Shown: positions 8,120 through 17,364 of the stretch, one piece after another
Layout: each line of letters opens with the position of its first letter
How positions within the stretch are numbered: the stretch's first letter is position 1
Origin: Clostridium manihotivorum
GTDB lineage: Bacteria; Bacillota; Clostridia; Clostridiales; Clostridiaceae
Length of the DNA: 64,000 nt
Direction: 5' to 3'
NCBI RefSeq assembly: GCF_004015185.1
Contig: NZ_CP025746.1
Span: 1,877,776 to 1,941,775, forward strand
Position numbers and translations under genes: made by a program
The notes under the pieces: generated by a model
The model's database searches: none
What the model was told of the DNA's origin: nothing
What the model saw: the letters and a program-made list of their open reading frames with translations, nothing else

Positions 8120-8980
8120 ATGAGATTATATCATAATTTAGCTTCTTTAGATTTGTTTAGAAACTATAAAAAGAATTTGGCAGGACAAAGTAATTCAATT
8201 GAAAGACTTTCTTCCGGAGTAAAAATAAATTCATCAAAAGAAAATCCAAATGCTATAGGGCAAAGTGAGCTTATAAGACTTCAGTTAAGAGGATCTGACG
8301 CTGCACAAAAGAATGTCCAGGACGGGGTGTCCATGATGCAGACTGTAGACGGTGCACTTGGATCAGTCAATGAAGCTCTCCAAAGAATGAAGGAACTCGC
8401 TGTTCAAGCTAATAATGATACTTTAAGTGATCATGATAAGGAAATAGTTCAGAAAGAAATAGAACAGCTAAAACAGCATATAGATTCTGTAGGTAGTGAT
8501 ACTGAGTTTAATGGGTTAAAACTTTTGAAGAGTCAGTATGTTACTAATAACGATCAACCCTATATGCAACCTATGATGTCTGGAGCAAATGTAGGAGATA
8601 CTATTGATATACCAATGTATAACATAGGCACTGATATGTTAAAAGATGATAAAGGTAATGCACTAAGCGGAATTGATGTTACAGATGCTTCGAAATCTGC
8701 AACTAACCTCAAAGTCATTGATGATTCAATTGCTCAAGTAAATAGCATAAGAAGTAAATATGGAGCACTACAAAATAGATTTGAAGTAGCTTCAGAAAAT
8801 TTAAGCAGTAGCAGTGAAGTTTTACAAAGAGCAGACAGCAGTCTAAGAGATACTGATATGGCTAATGAAATGATGGAACTTTCAAAGAATGGCATACTAG
8901 TACAGTCAGCGACAGCGCTTATGGCTCAAACAAACAAGTTCCCTCAAGACGTATTAAATATATTATCAAGGGTGAAGTAG
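8120..8980 (+). CDS. fliC: flagellin (MRLYHN-type)
   Basis: Filament subunit exported through the flagellar type III system. The N-terminal D0/D1 region MRLYHNLASLDLFRNYKKNL, RLSSGVKINSSKENPNAIGQ, NVQDGVSMMQTVDGALGSVNE and the C-terminal helix SSLRDTDMANEMMELSKNGI through MAQTNKFPQDVLNIL are both clear. The central variable part is short (about residues 140-200), so the protein has 286 residues and only a small outer domain. The ATG at 8120 is chosen over GTG 8111 and ATG 8114 because GGAG at 8108-8111 is 8 bases away and the family begins MRLYHN. Its place between the glycan genes and flgB is the clostridial pattern; it is likely SigD-controlled and may be glycosylated on central Ser/Thr residues. 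Confidence 0.92.
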   Translation: MRLYHNLASLDLFRNYKKNLAGQSNSIERLSSGVKINSSKENPNAIGQSELIRLQLRGSDAAQKNVQDGVSMMQTVDGALGSVNEALQRMKELAVQANNDTLSDHDKEIVQKEIEQLKQHIDSVGSDTEFNGLKLLKSQYVTNNDQPYMQPMMSGANVGDTIDIPMYNIGTDMLKDDKGNALSGIDVTDASKSATNLKVIDDSIAQVNSIRSKYGALQNRFEVASENLSSSSEVLQRADSSLRDTDMANEMMELSKNGILVQSATALMAQTNKFPQDVLNILSRVK

Positions 8981-9011
8981 ATACTACGAACATTGTAGTA
9001 TCTACTTTTTT
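8977..9011 (+). terminator. rho-independent terminator of flagellin
   Basis: Perfect 11-bp stem GTAGATACTAC (8977-8987) and GTAGTATCTAC (8995-9005), 7-base loop, then six T. The flagellin stop codon lies inside the left arm. Confidence 0.92.
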
Positions 9012-9412
9012 ATTTAATTAAATTAAACTTTGGTAAGAAAATCAAAATTACTCAATAAAAATATAAAAAAATATAATGACAAAATTCGATATTTTATATA
9101 TAATCAATTCATGACAAAAAACAATTCGAACAAATATGAATATTCAGAAAACTTCTCACGAGATGTACGCTGTAAAAATTAGAAAGCAGAAATTTAATTA
9201 TTTTTTACATTTAATTAAAAAACTATCTTTAAAAAAACGACAACTTGATATATAATTTTAATCATAAGTTTTATTTTTACAAAAAAGTTTAGTTTATTAC
9301 AAAATAATGAATTAAATTACATTTTTTTTGTAAAAAAATAGGAATTAAAATAAACTCAACAAGAACGATGTATATAATAAACTAAATAATATTCGAATGG
9401 TGGTGGATTATA
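9012..9412 (+). promoter_or_regulatory. AT-rich leader of the flagellar operon
   Basis: About 400 bases without an ORF, very A+T-rich, holding the promoter(s) of the long flgB operon. TAAA at 9346-9349, 14 bases, then AACGATGT at 9364-9371 is a partial SigD match (CGAT core only). TATAAT-like hexamers occur at 9251-9256 and 9373-9378 without good -35 partners. I saw no GEMM (c-di-GMP) riboswitch motif here. Confidence 0.4.
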
Positions 9413-9811
9413 GTGGCAATTAGTAGATTGGATTCTGACAACTATACCTATAACCTTGTCAAAAGAGGTTTAGATGTATCTTCTCTTAGATCTAAGGTTA
9501 TCGCTAATAACATAGCAAACATAAATACAAAGGGATATAAGAGAGATACAGTTTCTTTTGAAGATACGCTTAAAGACGCATCTAATGATATTGAAAACAC
9601 AGGTTATACAAATGTTGATGAAGGAAGTTTTGGACAAGTTAAACTTGGTAAGGATACTTCATCAAGTATGAGAGCAGATGGTAACAATGTAGATTTAGAA
9701 TCAGAAAAAGTAAACCAAGCTGCGAATACAATGCTGTACAATGCATTGATAACTCAAGCTAATAATAAAATTAGTATGACAAGATACGTTATCACTGGTG
9801 GTGGGAGGTAA
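9413..9811 (+). CDS. flgB: flagellar basal-body rod protein FlgB
   Basis: Proximal rod subunit, first gene of the basal-body operon. The N-terminal rod motif LRSKVIANNIANINTKGYKR (residues 23-42) carries the ANNIAN(I/V)xTxGYK signature of axial proteins. The C-terminus (TMLYNALITQANNKISMTRYVI) is FlgB-like. The length of 132 residues is normal. It starts with GTG behind GGTGGTGG and is followed six bases later by flgC. Confidence 0.95.
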   Translation: MAISRLDSDNYTYNLVKRGLDVSSLRSKVIANNIANINTKGYKRDTVSFEDTLKDASNDIENTGYTNVDEGSFGQVKLGKDTSSSMRADGNNVDLESEKVNQAANTMLYNALITQANNKISMTRYVITGGGR

Positions 9812-9817
9812 TAACTG

Positions 9818-10225
9818 ATGGGAAGTTTATTTGGTGCATTAAGAATAAGCGCAAGTGGATTGTCAGCAGAAAGATTAAGATTAGATACTATATCTTCTAA
9901 TATAGCTAATGCAAATACCACAAGAGGAGAAAACGGTAAACCTTACGTAAGAAAGGTTGCAGTGTTTCAAGAAAATCTAAATGGTGCATTAGGAATGAAC
10001 GGGGTAAAGGCTGTGGGGATTGAAGAAGATAAGTCTCCATTAAGAAAAGAGTATGACCCTACTAATCCAGAAGCTGATAAAGACGGATATGTAACTATGC
10101 CAAATGTAAATATTTTAAATGAAATGGCTGATATGATATCAGCATCAAGATCTTATGAAGCAAATGTAGATACTTTAAACGCAGGAAAGACGATGTTTAT
10201 GAAAGCATTAGAAATAGGTAAATAA
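9818..10225 (+). CDS. flgC: flagellar basal-body rod protein FlgC
   Basis: Second proximal rod protein. [20 protein letters not shown] and [13 protein letters not shown] at the N-terminus, [20 protein letters not shown] and [26 protein letters not shown] at the C-terminus are classic FlgC sequences that form the coiled axial D0 domain. 135 residues, usual length. Six bases after flgB, 12 before fliE. Confidence 0.96.
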   Translation: MGSLFGALRISASGLSAERLRLDTISSNIANANTTRGENGKPYVRKVAVFQENLNGALGMNGVKAVGIEEDKSPLRKEYDPTNPEADKDGYVTMPNVNILNEMADMISASRSYEANVDTLNAGKTMFMKALEIGK

Positions 10226-10237
10226 GGAGAATAATTT

Positions 10238-10543
10238 ATGAGAATAAATAGTTTTATACCAGATACCAAGATCTTTGAAAAAGATATAACTCAAAAGAAA
10301 GAAGACAACACTGGTAATGGTGGAGTAAGCTTTTTAGATACATTAAAACAAAAGCTTAATGAGGTCAATGACAAACAGATAGAAGCTAATGATCTAACAG
10401 ACAAATTAGTAAAAGGTGATAATGTAGATATACATCAAGTTATGTTATCCACAGAAGAAGCAAAAATGAGTTTAGAATTAGCTGTACAAGTTAGAAATAA
10501 ACTTCTAGATGCTTACCAAGAAATAAATAGAATGCAGTTGTAA
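10238..10543 (+). CDS. fliE: flagellar hook-basal body complex protein FliE
   Basis: Small protein that links the MS ring (FliF) to the proximal rod. The C-terminal half (NDLTDKLVKGDNVDIHQVML, EEAKMSLELAVQVRNKLLDA and YQEINRMQL) is the conserved FliE core. 101 residues, normal. AAGGAG precedes the ATG. It lies between flgC and fliF in the standard order. Confidence 0.95.
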   Translation: MRINSFIPDTKIFEKDITQKKEDNTGNGGVSFLDTLKQKLNEVNDKQIEANDLTDKLVKGDNVDIHQVMLSTEEAKMSLELAVQVRNKLLDAYQEINRMQL

Positions 10544-10561
10544 TAGATAGGAGTGCTACTA

Positions 10562-12139
10562 ATGAATAAGCTATTAGAGAGCCTAAGAGGGTTTTGGGAT
10601 AAAATTAAAGCTATGAGTAAGGGTAAAAAGATAGCTTTAGGTATTTCTCTTTTAGCTGTGGTGATCGCAATTATAGCATATACATTTATATCCAGTAACA
10701 ATAAGTACGGAATACTTTTCAACAATTTAGCTGCTGAAGACTCAAAAACAGTAACTGACAAGTTAAAAGCAGATAAAGTAGATATGAAAATATCGGGAAA
10801 CAGTATTCTTGTGCCGAAAGATCAAATTGATGAATTGAGACTGGAACTTGCGCCACAGCTAAATGATGGAAGTAAAGGATACGAGCTAATGGACACTGGT
10901 AGCTCCTTTGGTATGACTGACGAGGAGTTTAAGTTAAAAAAATTAAGAATGCAGCAAGGAGAACTTGAAAAGACTATAAAGAGCTTTGGTTCAGTAGAGG
11001 CTGCAAGAGTACATATAACACCAGCTACAGATTCGGTTTTTGTAAAGGATAAAACACCTGGAAAAGCTTCAGTTTATCTAAAGCTTAAGTCTGGTACAAA
11101 GATATCAAATGACCAGGTTAAGTCGATAGTTTCTCTAGTTTCGGGAGCTGTTGACAATGTTCCAAAAGAAAATATCGAAGTGGTTGATGACAAGATGAAT
11201 CTTTTATCAAAGGGGTTATTTGATGAAAATGGTCAAGAAGCTGATTCATCTAGCGTTGAAAAGAGACAAGGTCTTCAAGCAGAGTATGAGAAGAACCTTG
11301 AGAAAAACATAGTTGAGTTATTAGAGCCTGTAATAGGAAAAGATAAGGTTAAGGCTAAGGTAAGTGCAACATTAGATTTAGATTCAAAGCAAAAGACTAC
11401 AATAACCTATGATCCTAATAAGGTTATAAATAAGCAGCAGACTTCAAAGCAAAATGGCAGTACGACTGATAATGGGACAACATCCCAAAGTCCAGTTGAT
11501 AACAATGCTACAAATAGTATAGCTGCCACTACTGGAGCGCAAAATCTAAGTACTAACGAATCACAAAATACTGAGTATTCTGTAGGAAGTACAGAAGAAA
11601 AGTCTATAAGTGCACCAGGGGAAGTTAAGAGAATAACTGCATCAGTTATAGTAGATGGAAAGATGGATGCTGCAACACAAGATGCTATAAAGAATATAGT
11701 TTCAAGTGCTATTGGGTTTAATCAAGATAGAGGCGACGCAATAAGTGTTCTTGGCATGAGCTTTGATCCAACAGAAAAAGCAGAAATTCAAAAGCAGATA
11801 GATCAGATGAATGCTGATGCTGCTAATGAGAAAAAGATGGCACTATATAAGACTTTAGGGGTAGCAGGAATTGCAGCTATTGTAGCTATTATAGCTCTAG
11901 TACTTATAATAAGAAAGTTTAGAAAGAAAGATACTGAAGAAGAAAGAGAACATATCTTAGATGTAATAGTAAATGATAGTCTTGAGCCAAAGGATATAGA
12001 AAGATTTGATCCTATAAACTTTGAAGTTAAAAATGAAAAGACACATATGGAAAATGAGATAAAGAAATATGCTACGGATAAACCAGAGCAAGTAGCAGAG
12101 ATAATTAAATCCTGGTTAGCAGAGAATGAGAGGGGATAA
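10562..12139 (+). CDS. fliF: flagellar M-ring protein FliF
   Basis: Builds the MS ring in the cytoplasmic membrane around the export gate. Two membrane segments are visible (about residues 24-45, IALGISLLAVVIAIIAY, and about 427-448, IAAIVAIIALVLIIRKF), separated by the ring-building YscJ/FliF domains (ELRLELAPQLNDGSKGYELM, FGSVEAARVHITPA) and a low-complexity Asn/Thr/Ser linker near residues 285-330. The C-terminal tail after the second segment binds FliG. The ATG at 10562 is preferred over GTG 10553 because TAGGAG at 10548-10553 is well spaced; 525 residues. Confidence 0.95.
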   Translation: MNKLLESLRGFWDKIKAMSKGKKIALGISLLAVVIAIIAYTFISSNNKYGILFNNLAAEDSKTVTDKLKADKVDMKISGNSILVPKDQIDELRLELAPQLNDGSKGYELMDTGSSFGMTDEEFKLKKLRMQQGELEKTIKSFGSVEAARVHITPATDSVFVKDKTPGKASVYLKLKSGTKISNDQVKSIVSLVSGAVDNVPKENIEVVDDKMNLLSKGLFDENGQEADSSSVEKRQGLQAEYEKNLEKNIVELLEPVIGKDKVKAKVSATLDLDSKQKTTITYDPNKVINKQQTSKQNGSTTDNGTTSQSPVDNNATNSIAATTGAQNLSTNESQNTEYSVGSTEEKSISAPGEVKRITASVIVDGKMDAATQDAIKNIVSSAIGFNQDRGDAISVLGMSFDPTEKAEIQKQIDQMNADAANEKKMALYKTLGVAGIAAIVAIIALVLIIRKFRKKDTEEEREHILDVIVNDSLEPKDIERFDPINFEVKNEKTHMENEIKKYATDKPEQVAEIIKSWLAENERG

Positions 12140-12141
12140 TA

Positions 12142-13158
12142 ATGCCAAGAGAAGGTACAAAATTAACTGGAATACAAAAAGCAGCTATACTTTTTATCAC
12201 TCTTGGTCCTGAAGCTTCTGCAGGAATAATAAAGAAACTACCAGAGAGTGAGATACAAAAGATAACTTATGAGATAGCTAACATTACTTCAGTTAGTTCA
12301 GAACAGAGAGAAGAAATACTTGATGAATTCCTTGAGATGAATAAAGCTAGAGACTATATTGTAGAAGGTGGTATGGACTATGCTAGAGTGCTTTTAGCAA
12401 AGGCACTTGGTCAGCAAAGAGCTGCTGAGATACTAGAGAAAGTTACAGAGGTAACTCAGCAGTACAGACCATTCTCTATAGCTAGAAAAGCTGATGCACA
12501 TCAATTGCTTAATGTTATTTCAAACGAGCATCCGCAAACAATTGCATTGATTTTGTGTTATCTTCAAGCGGATAAGTCAGCTCAAGTTATAGCAGAACTT
12601 CCAGAAGAACTACAAAGTGACGTTGCGTTCAGAATTGCAACTATGAACAACACATCTCCAATGGTTATAAAAGAAATAGAAAAAGTCCTAGAAAGCAAGC
12701 TATCTTCTATTGTAAGGACAGAAGTAACTTCATTAGGTGGTGTAGATACTTTAGTTGATATCTTAAATCAAGTTGATAGAACTACTGAAAAGAATATAAC
12801 TGAAAGCTTAGAAAGAGAAGATGCAGATCTTGCTGAAAAGATTAAGAGTAGCATGTTCGTATTTGAAGATATCATTACTCTTGACGATATATCTATTCAG
12901 AGAATTCTTAGAGAAACAGATGCTAAGGAATTGGCTCTTGCTCTTAAGGGTTGTTCAGAAGAAGTTGCAAATTCTATATTTAAGAACCAATCTAAGAGAG
13001 CAGCTGCTGCATTAAAGGAAGATATGGAATTCTTAGGGCCAGTTAGACTTAATGATGTTGAAAAGGCACAACAGAAGATTGTTGCTATCATCAGAAGATT
13101 AGATGAAGCTGGAGAAATCATCTTAGCAAGAGGTGGAGAAGATGCAATCGTCCTATAG
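12142..13158 (+). CDS. fliG: flagellar motor switch protein FliG
   Basis: C-ring protein that transmits torque from the stator and sets rotation direction. It contains the N-terminal FliF-binding domain (LTGIQKAAILFITLGPEASA), the middle domain with the EHPQT motif (SNEHPQTIALILCYL, around residue 129), and the C-terminal torque domain MFVFEDIITLDDISIQRILR with the charged ridge KELALALKGCSEEV. 338 residues, normal. Two bases after fliF; its end overlaps fliH. The other C-ring genes fliM and fliN are not in this window. Confidence 0.97.
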   Translation: MPREGTKLTGIQKAAILFITLGPEASAGIIKKLPESEIQKITYEIANITSVSSEQREEILDEFLEMNKARDYIVEGGMDYARVLLAKALGQQRAAEILEKVTEVTQQYRPFSIARKADAHQLLNVISNEHPQTIALILCYLQADKSAQVIAELPEELQSDVAFRIATMNNTSPMVIKEIEKVLESKLSSIVRTEVTSLGGVDTLVDILNQVDRTTEKNITESLEREDADLAEKIKSSMFVFEDIITLDDISIQRILRETDAKELALALKGCSEEVANSIFKNQSKRAAAALKEDMEFLGPVRLNDVEKAQQKIVAIIRRLDEAGEIILARGGEDAIVL

Positions 13159-13891
13159 TGTAATTAAGAGTAATAGTGTAACAAGTGGAACTAGTAAAAA
13201 AATTAACACAGACTATGAGCAAAGAGACTTAATTGAGGATATGTTAAACAATGATCCTGAAGAAGCAGCTAGAATGGTTGAGAGTTATAAAAATATTGGT
13301 GATAACATTATAAGAAACGCTCAAAGACAAAAAGAAAAGATGCTAGAGGCTGCTTATGTCCAAGCTCAGGATATCGAAAGAGAAGCTTATGAAAGAGGCT
13401 ATAAGCAAGGTACTGAAAATGGATATGAAGATGGTTACAGAGAAGCTTATGATAAAAATATAGAATTAGCTAGAAATGAAGCTGATTCTATAATAAGCAA
13501 TGCAAATAATATACTTTTTCAGGCTAAGCAAGAATATGAACAATATTTAGAAGCAAAGAAAGAAGAAATAATAAGGCTATCTGTAGAGATGACAGAAAAA
13601 ATCCTAAGAGAAAGACTTGGTTCAGATAATGGACTTAATTCTATAGTTGAGAATGTAATAGCAGAATCAAAAGGGACCCAGACTTTTATAATAAAATGTA
13701 ATGTTATTCATGTTGAAGCAATTAAGACACAGCTAGAGTTATGGAAGAATAAATTTGTTATAAAGGGTGAGATCTTTGTCATAGAAGACTCTTCGCTAGA
13801 ACCAGGAAATGCTATTGTTGAAAAAGAAAACGGCTTAGTGGTAGTGGGAATTGATATATCTATGAATAAGCTGTTAGAGGCTCTTTCATAA
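13142..13891 (+). CDS. fliH: flagellar assembly protein FliH
   Basis: Negative regulator and stator-like partner of the FliI ATPase in type III export. The sequence is helical and charged in the middle (AYVQAQDIEREAYERGYKQ, with a Gly-x-x-x-Gly-like stretch GTENGYEDGYREAY) and ends in the conserved FliH domain (IRLSVEMTEKILRERLG, then EDSSLEPGNAIVEKENGLVV). It overlaps the fliG end by 17 bases. A GTG at 13133 is in frame, but AGGTGGAG (13131-13138) fits the ATG at 13142 better; 249 residues. Confidence 0.9.
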   Translation: MQSSYSVIKSNSVTSGTSKKINTDYEQRDLIEDMLNNDPEEAARMVESYKNIGDNIIRNAQRQKEKMLEAAYVQAQDIEREAYERGYKQGTENGYEDGYREAYDKNIELARNEADSIISNANNILFQAKQEYEQYLEAKKEEIIRLSVEMTEKILRERLGSDNGLNSIVENVIAESKGTQTFIIKCNVIHVEAIKTQLELWKNKFVIKGEIFVIEDSSLEPGNAIVEKENGLVVVGIDISMNKLLEALS

Positions 13892-13904
13892 TAGGAGGTT
13901 TGCT

Positions 13905-15215
13905 ATGATTTCAATTGATTTTGAAGGTATACTAAATAACATAGATGAAATAAACTTCAACCACTATGAAGGAAGAGTAAAAAAGGTAATAGGTCTTACC
14001 ATAGAAGTTGAAGGCATAAGAGCTTTCGTAGGAGAACTTTGCACTATATATAATGAAAAAAATAAACCTATAAAATGTGAAGTGGTTGGCTTTAAAGACG
14101 ATAGTGTTATACTAATGCCACTTGGTGAACTTATAGGTATTTCTCTAGGCTGCAAGGTAGTACCTGAGGGAAGACCGCTAAGTGTAAAATGTAGTGATGA
14201 GCTACTTGGTAAGATGTTAGATGGACTAGGGATACCCTTTGATGGTAAGGAGATAAGTGGAGGTCAGTACTATCCACTTGACAATGCACCACCAGACCCT
14301 ATGAGAAGAAGAAGAATTAAGGAAGTGCTTCCTACAGGTGTAAGAGCAATAGATGGATTTCTAACCTGTGGAGATGGACAAAGAATAGGTATTTTTGCAG
14401 GTAGTGGAGTTGGTAAAAGTACAACTCTAGGTATGATTGCAAGAGAAGCCGAAGCTGATGTCAATGTCATCTCACTTATAGGGGAAAGAGGAAGAGAAGT
14501 TCTTGACTTCATAGAAAAAGACCTTGGACCTGAGGGAATGAAAAGATCAGTAGTAGTATGTGCTACTTCAGATCAACCTGCACTTGTTAGAATAAAAGGA
14601 GCTCTTACAGCTACGGCAATAGCAGAGTATTTCAGAGATAAAGGGAAAAAAGTTATTCTTATGATGGACTCGGTTACAAGATTTGCAATGGCTCAAAGAG
14701 AGGTTGGACTAGCTATTGGAGAACCGCCTGCAACTAAAGGTTATACCCCATCAGTTTTCGCAATGCTACCAAGATTGATGGAAAGGGCAGGTACCTCTGA
14801 AAAAGGTTCTATAACGGCTTTTTATACAGTTCTGGTTGACGGTGATGATTTTAATGAACCTATAGCGGATGCGGTTAGAGGTATACTAGATGGTCATATA
14901 GTTTTATCTAGAGCCTTAGCTCATAAGAATCATTATCCAGCTATAGACATATTGAACTCAGTATCAAGACTTATGCCGTCCATAGCAGAAGATGTACATA
15001 AAGAAGTAAGTTCTTTTGCAAGAGATCTTCTTGCTACATATAAGGAATCTGAAGATTTAATAAATATTGGTGCTTATGCAAAAGGCAGCAATAGAAAAAT
15101 AGATATGGCAATAGATTATCATGATTTTATAATAAGCTTTTTAAAACAAGGAATAGATGAGAAGTCTACCTATGAAGAAAGTAAAAATAAACTTATTTCA
15201 ATGTTTAAAGGATAG
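13905..15215 (+). CDS. fliI: flagellar protein export ATPase FliI
   Basis: Hexameric ATPase that energises unloading of substrates at the flagellar export gate. It has the F1-type beta-subunit layout: N-terminal barrel (residues 20-90), Walker A GIFAGSGVGKSTT (around 163-175), GERGREV, and Walker B VILMMDSVTRFAMAQREVGL. These are followed by the family signature GEPPATKGYTPSVFAMLPRL. 436 residues, normal. AGGAGG at 13893 precedes the ATG. It forms the usual fliH-fliI-fliJ set. Confidence 0.97.
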   Translation: MISIDFEGILNNIDEINFNHYEGRVKKVIGLTIEVEGIRAFVGELCTIYNEKNKPIKCEVVGFKDDSVILMPLGELIGISLGCKVVPEGRPLSVKCSDELLGKMLDGLGIPFDGKEISGGQYYPLDNAPPDPMRRRRIKEVLPTGVRAIDGFLTCGDGQRIGIFAGSGVGKSTTLGMIAREAEADVNVISLIGERGREVLDFIEKDLGPEGMKRSVVVCATSDQPALVRIKGALTATAIAEYFRDKGKKVILMMDSVTRFAMAQREVGLAIGEPPATKGYTPSVFAMLPRLMERAGTSEKGSITAFYTVLVDGDDFNEPIADAVRGILDGHIVLSRALAHKNHYPAIDILNSVSRLMPSIAEDVHKEVSSFARDLLATYKESEDLINIGAYAKGSNRKIDMAIDYHDFIISFLKQGIDEKSTYEESKNKLISMFKG

Positions 15216-15221
15216 GATATT

Positions 15222-15662
15222 ATGCCAAATGGATTTAAATTTAGTCTTCAAAAGGTTTTAGATATAAGAGTTGAAAAAGAAGAAGAAAGCAAAATATTAT
15301 TTCAAAAGACCCAAAAAGAAAAGACAATGATTGAGCAAAAGATTAATGAGATGAATGAAAGCTTTGAACAGTATAGAAGCATAAAAAGTGGTGAATCAGG
15401 AGCTTATCAAAAAATAAAGAGAAACTACTTAAATGCCTTAAGTGCAGGGATAAAGAGTAAGGAAAAAGAGCTCGAAAATAAAGATAGAGAGTTAAATTAC
15501 AGAAGAGAAGACCTTAAGCAAAAGCAGATTGATAAGAAAACTGTAGAGATACTTAAGGAAAAGAGATATGAGGCTTTCATCAAAGAACAAGACAGACAAG
15601 AGCAGATAGCTAACGATGAATTTGCTTTATACGCTCACCTTAGAAACACTGAAAGGAGGTGA
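15222..15662 (+). CDS. fliJ: flagellar export protein FliJ
   Basis: Small coiled-coil protein that sits in the FliI hexamer and helps chaperone escort. The sequence is almost entirely charged helix (FSLQKVLDIRVEKEEESKIL, then KEKELENKDRELNYRREDL), as expected for FliJ. 146 residues, normal. Six bases after fliI. Its last codons contain the AGGAGG that serves fliK. Confidence 0.9.
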   Translation: MPNGFKFSLQKVLDIRVEKEEESKILFQKTQKEKTMIEQKINEMNESFEQYRSIKSGESGAYQKIKRNYLNALSAGIKSKEKELENKDRELNYRREDLKQKQIDKKTVEILKEKRYEAFIKEQDRQEQIANDEFALYAHLRNTERR

Positions 15663-15667
15663 ATAAA

Positions 15668-17353
15668 GTGAATATGAGTATGAACTTAAGCAGTATAAAT
15701 ACTAGCATAGAAAGTGCTATCAATACCATCAATAGTATTAATAGCAGCCTTAATAGTGGCTATGATGTCACACCAGTTAGTAATAATAATTCATATAATC
15801 AAGATTATAGCAATAATAAAGCAAAAACTAACAATAGTAGTGGTTCAAGCTTTTCAGCTGTTTTATCGAAATCACTTCCTAAAAAGGATGATATAAAGGA
15901 TAAATCAAATGATGACGATATAAGAGACACTATGTCTAAGTTAAAACAGATCAAGCAGAATCTTGATAAGAATAAGGAAAGCTTAAAAGATCAAGTTGCT
16001 AAAGTATTTCCAGATGAGATACCTGAAAGCATAGATCAAGTCATTAACTCTGTAGAAAAAGTTATTGAAGAAATTTCAGAAGATAACAATAGTGCTAATA
16101 TATCAGGGGGATCTAATCTGTCTAAAGACGAAGTTGGTATAAAAGATGATTTCCAAGGAAATAATGAAGATGACAAAAAGGCTTCAGCGGATGACACAGA
16201 CAAGCTTATTGCTATTTTGACTATGCTATTAATTGGTAATAATACTCAAACCAATAATGAGACTACAGGTAGCAAAGACAATGCTTCACAAGACAATTTA
16301 ACAGTAAATACAGCCAATGGTAAGCTCCAGAATTCAAATCTTATGGAGTTAGCTGTTAAAAGTTTGCTAGACCTCAAGGAACAAAGCGCTGAGCAGTCTT
16401 TAGGTGAAAAGTCAGAATCAAAGAATATGCTGAAAGAAATAATGGCACTGTTAAATAAGGTTGATGGAAATGAAGAATTAAGTTTAGGAGATAAGCTTAA
16501 AGATAGCATACAGAATATGATTGAAGCAGCATCTGACAATAAGTCTGAGGCAGTAGATTCATCAAAGTCTGATGTTAAGCAGATAATTCTAGAACTTGTT
16601 GATTTAAAAAACAAGAATAAAGAAAGTGAAGCTGACTTAAATAAAGGGAAAGAAGCTAAAAATTCTAACTCTACTAGTTTATTATCTGTAGTTAATAAAT
16701 TTAAAGCTTCTGAAAATAGCACATTAACAGATAGCTCAACGAAAAACTTGAATTCTTCTTCTAACGATGGTGATAAGGTGCTTAAATCTATCATTGGAGA
16801 TAAGGACAGCAATGTTCAGAGTAAATTTTCCATGATGATGGATCAGCTTAAAAATACCACTCAAGCTGTAGCAGCACCAAAGGAGCAGCCTGTTATAGGT
16901 AGAAATACTATGGTTAGTGACATAGTTAAGTCTATAAAGTATATGGAAAAGTTAGATGTTAAGGAATTGACCTTGAAGACTAACCCAGGAACTTTAGGCG
17001 AGATAACTATTAAGCTTACTTTAGATACTTCTAACATGAAGGCTACAATTACAGCCAATACAAAAGAAGCCTATAGTATCTTAAATGATAATCTTAAGGA
17101 TTTAAGGAAAAGCTTAGAAGCTAGTAACATAAAGATACCAGAAGTATCTATAGAGCTAAGAAATGATAACTACAACAATCATAATAGAAATCAAAATTCA
17201 CAAATGTCGAACTTTGGATTTGGCAGTGAACAAAAGGAAAATAGGCAGAAGAACACTAATGACAATAGTAGAAAAATAGAGGATGATGATATTAATATAG
17301 CTGAAAATTCTAGACAAGCTATTCTAGATAATAATCTTAATCATTTAGTTTAG
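15668..17353 (+). CDS. fliK: flagellar hook-length control protein FliK
   Basis: Secreted ruler that measures the hook and switches export specificity. The first ~410 residues are low-complexity, rich in Asn, Ser, Asp and Lys and poorly conserved. The conserved FliK C-terminal domain lies around residues 420-500 (VKELTLKTNPGTLGEITIKL, then LRKSLEASNIKIPEVSIEL). The GTG at 15668 is chosen since AAAGGAGGTG (15652-15661) is 8 bases away; 561 residues. The long N-terminal part is of interest because FliK length scales with hook length and the hook protein here is unusually large. Confidence 0.92.
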   Translation: MNMSMNLSSINTSIESAINTINSINSSLNSGYDVTPVSNNNSYNQDYSNNKAKTNNSSGSSFSAVLSKSLPKKDDIKDKSNDDDIRDTMSKLKQIKQNLDKNKESLKDQVAKVFPDEIPESIDQVINSVEKVIEEISEDNNSANISGGSNLSKDEVGIKDDFQGNNEDDKKASADDTDKLIAILTMLLIGNNTQTNNETTGSKDNASQDNLTVNTANGKLQNSNLMELAVKSLLDLKEQSAEQSLGEKSESKNMLKEIMALLNKVDGNEELSLGDKLKDSIQNMIEAASDNKSEAVDSSKSDVKQIILELVDLKNKNKESEADLNKGKEAKNSNSTSLLSVVNKFKASENSTLTDSSTKNLNSSSNDGDKVLKSIIGDKDSNVQSKFSMMMDQLKNTTQAVAAPKEQPVIGRNTMVSDIVKSIKYMEKLDVKELTLKTNPGTLGEITIKLTLDTSNMKATITANTKEAYSILNDNLKDLRKSLEASNIKIPEVSIELRNDNYNNHNRNQNSQMSNFGFGSEQKENRQKNTNDNSRKIEDDDINIAENSRQAILDNNLNHLV

Positions 17354-17364
17354 GAGGTGTGATG

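Noticed and set aside
9012..9412. c-di-GMP (GEMM-I) riboswitch upstream of flgB, as known in C. difficile
   Set aside because: The GACGCAAAGCC core and the GNRA receptor helix are not present in this leader.
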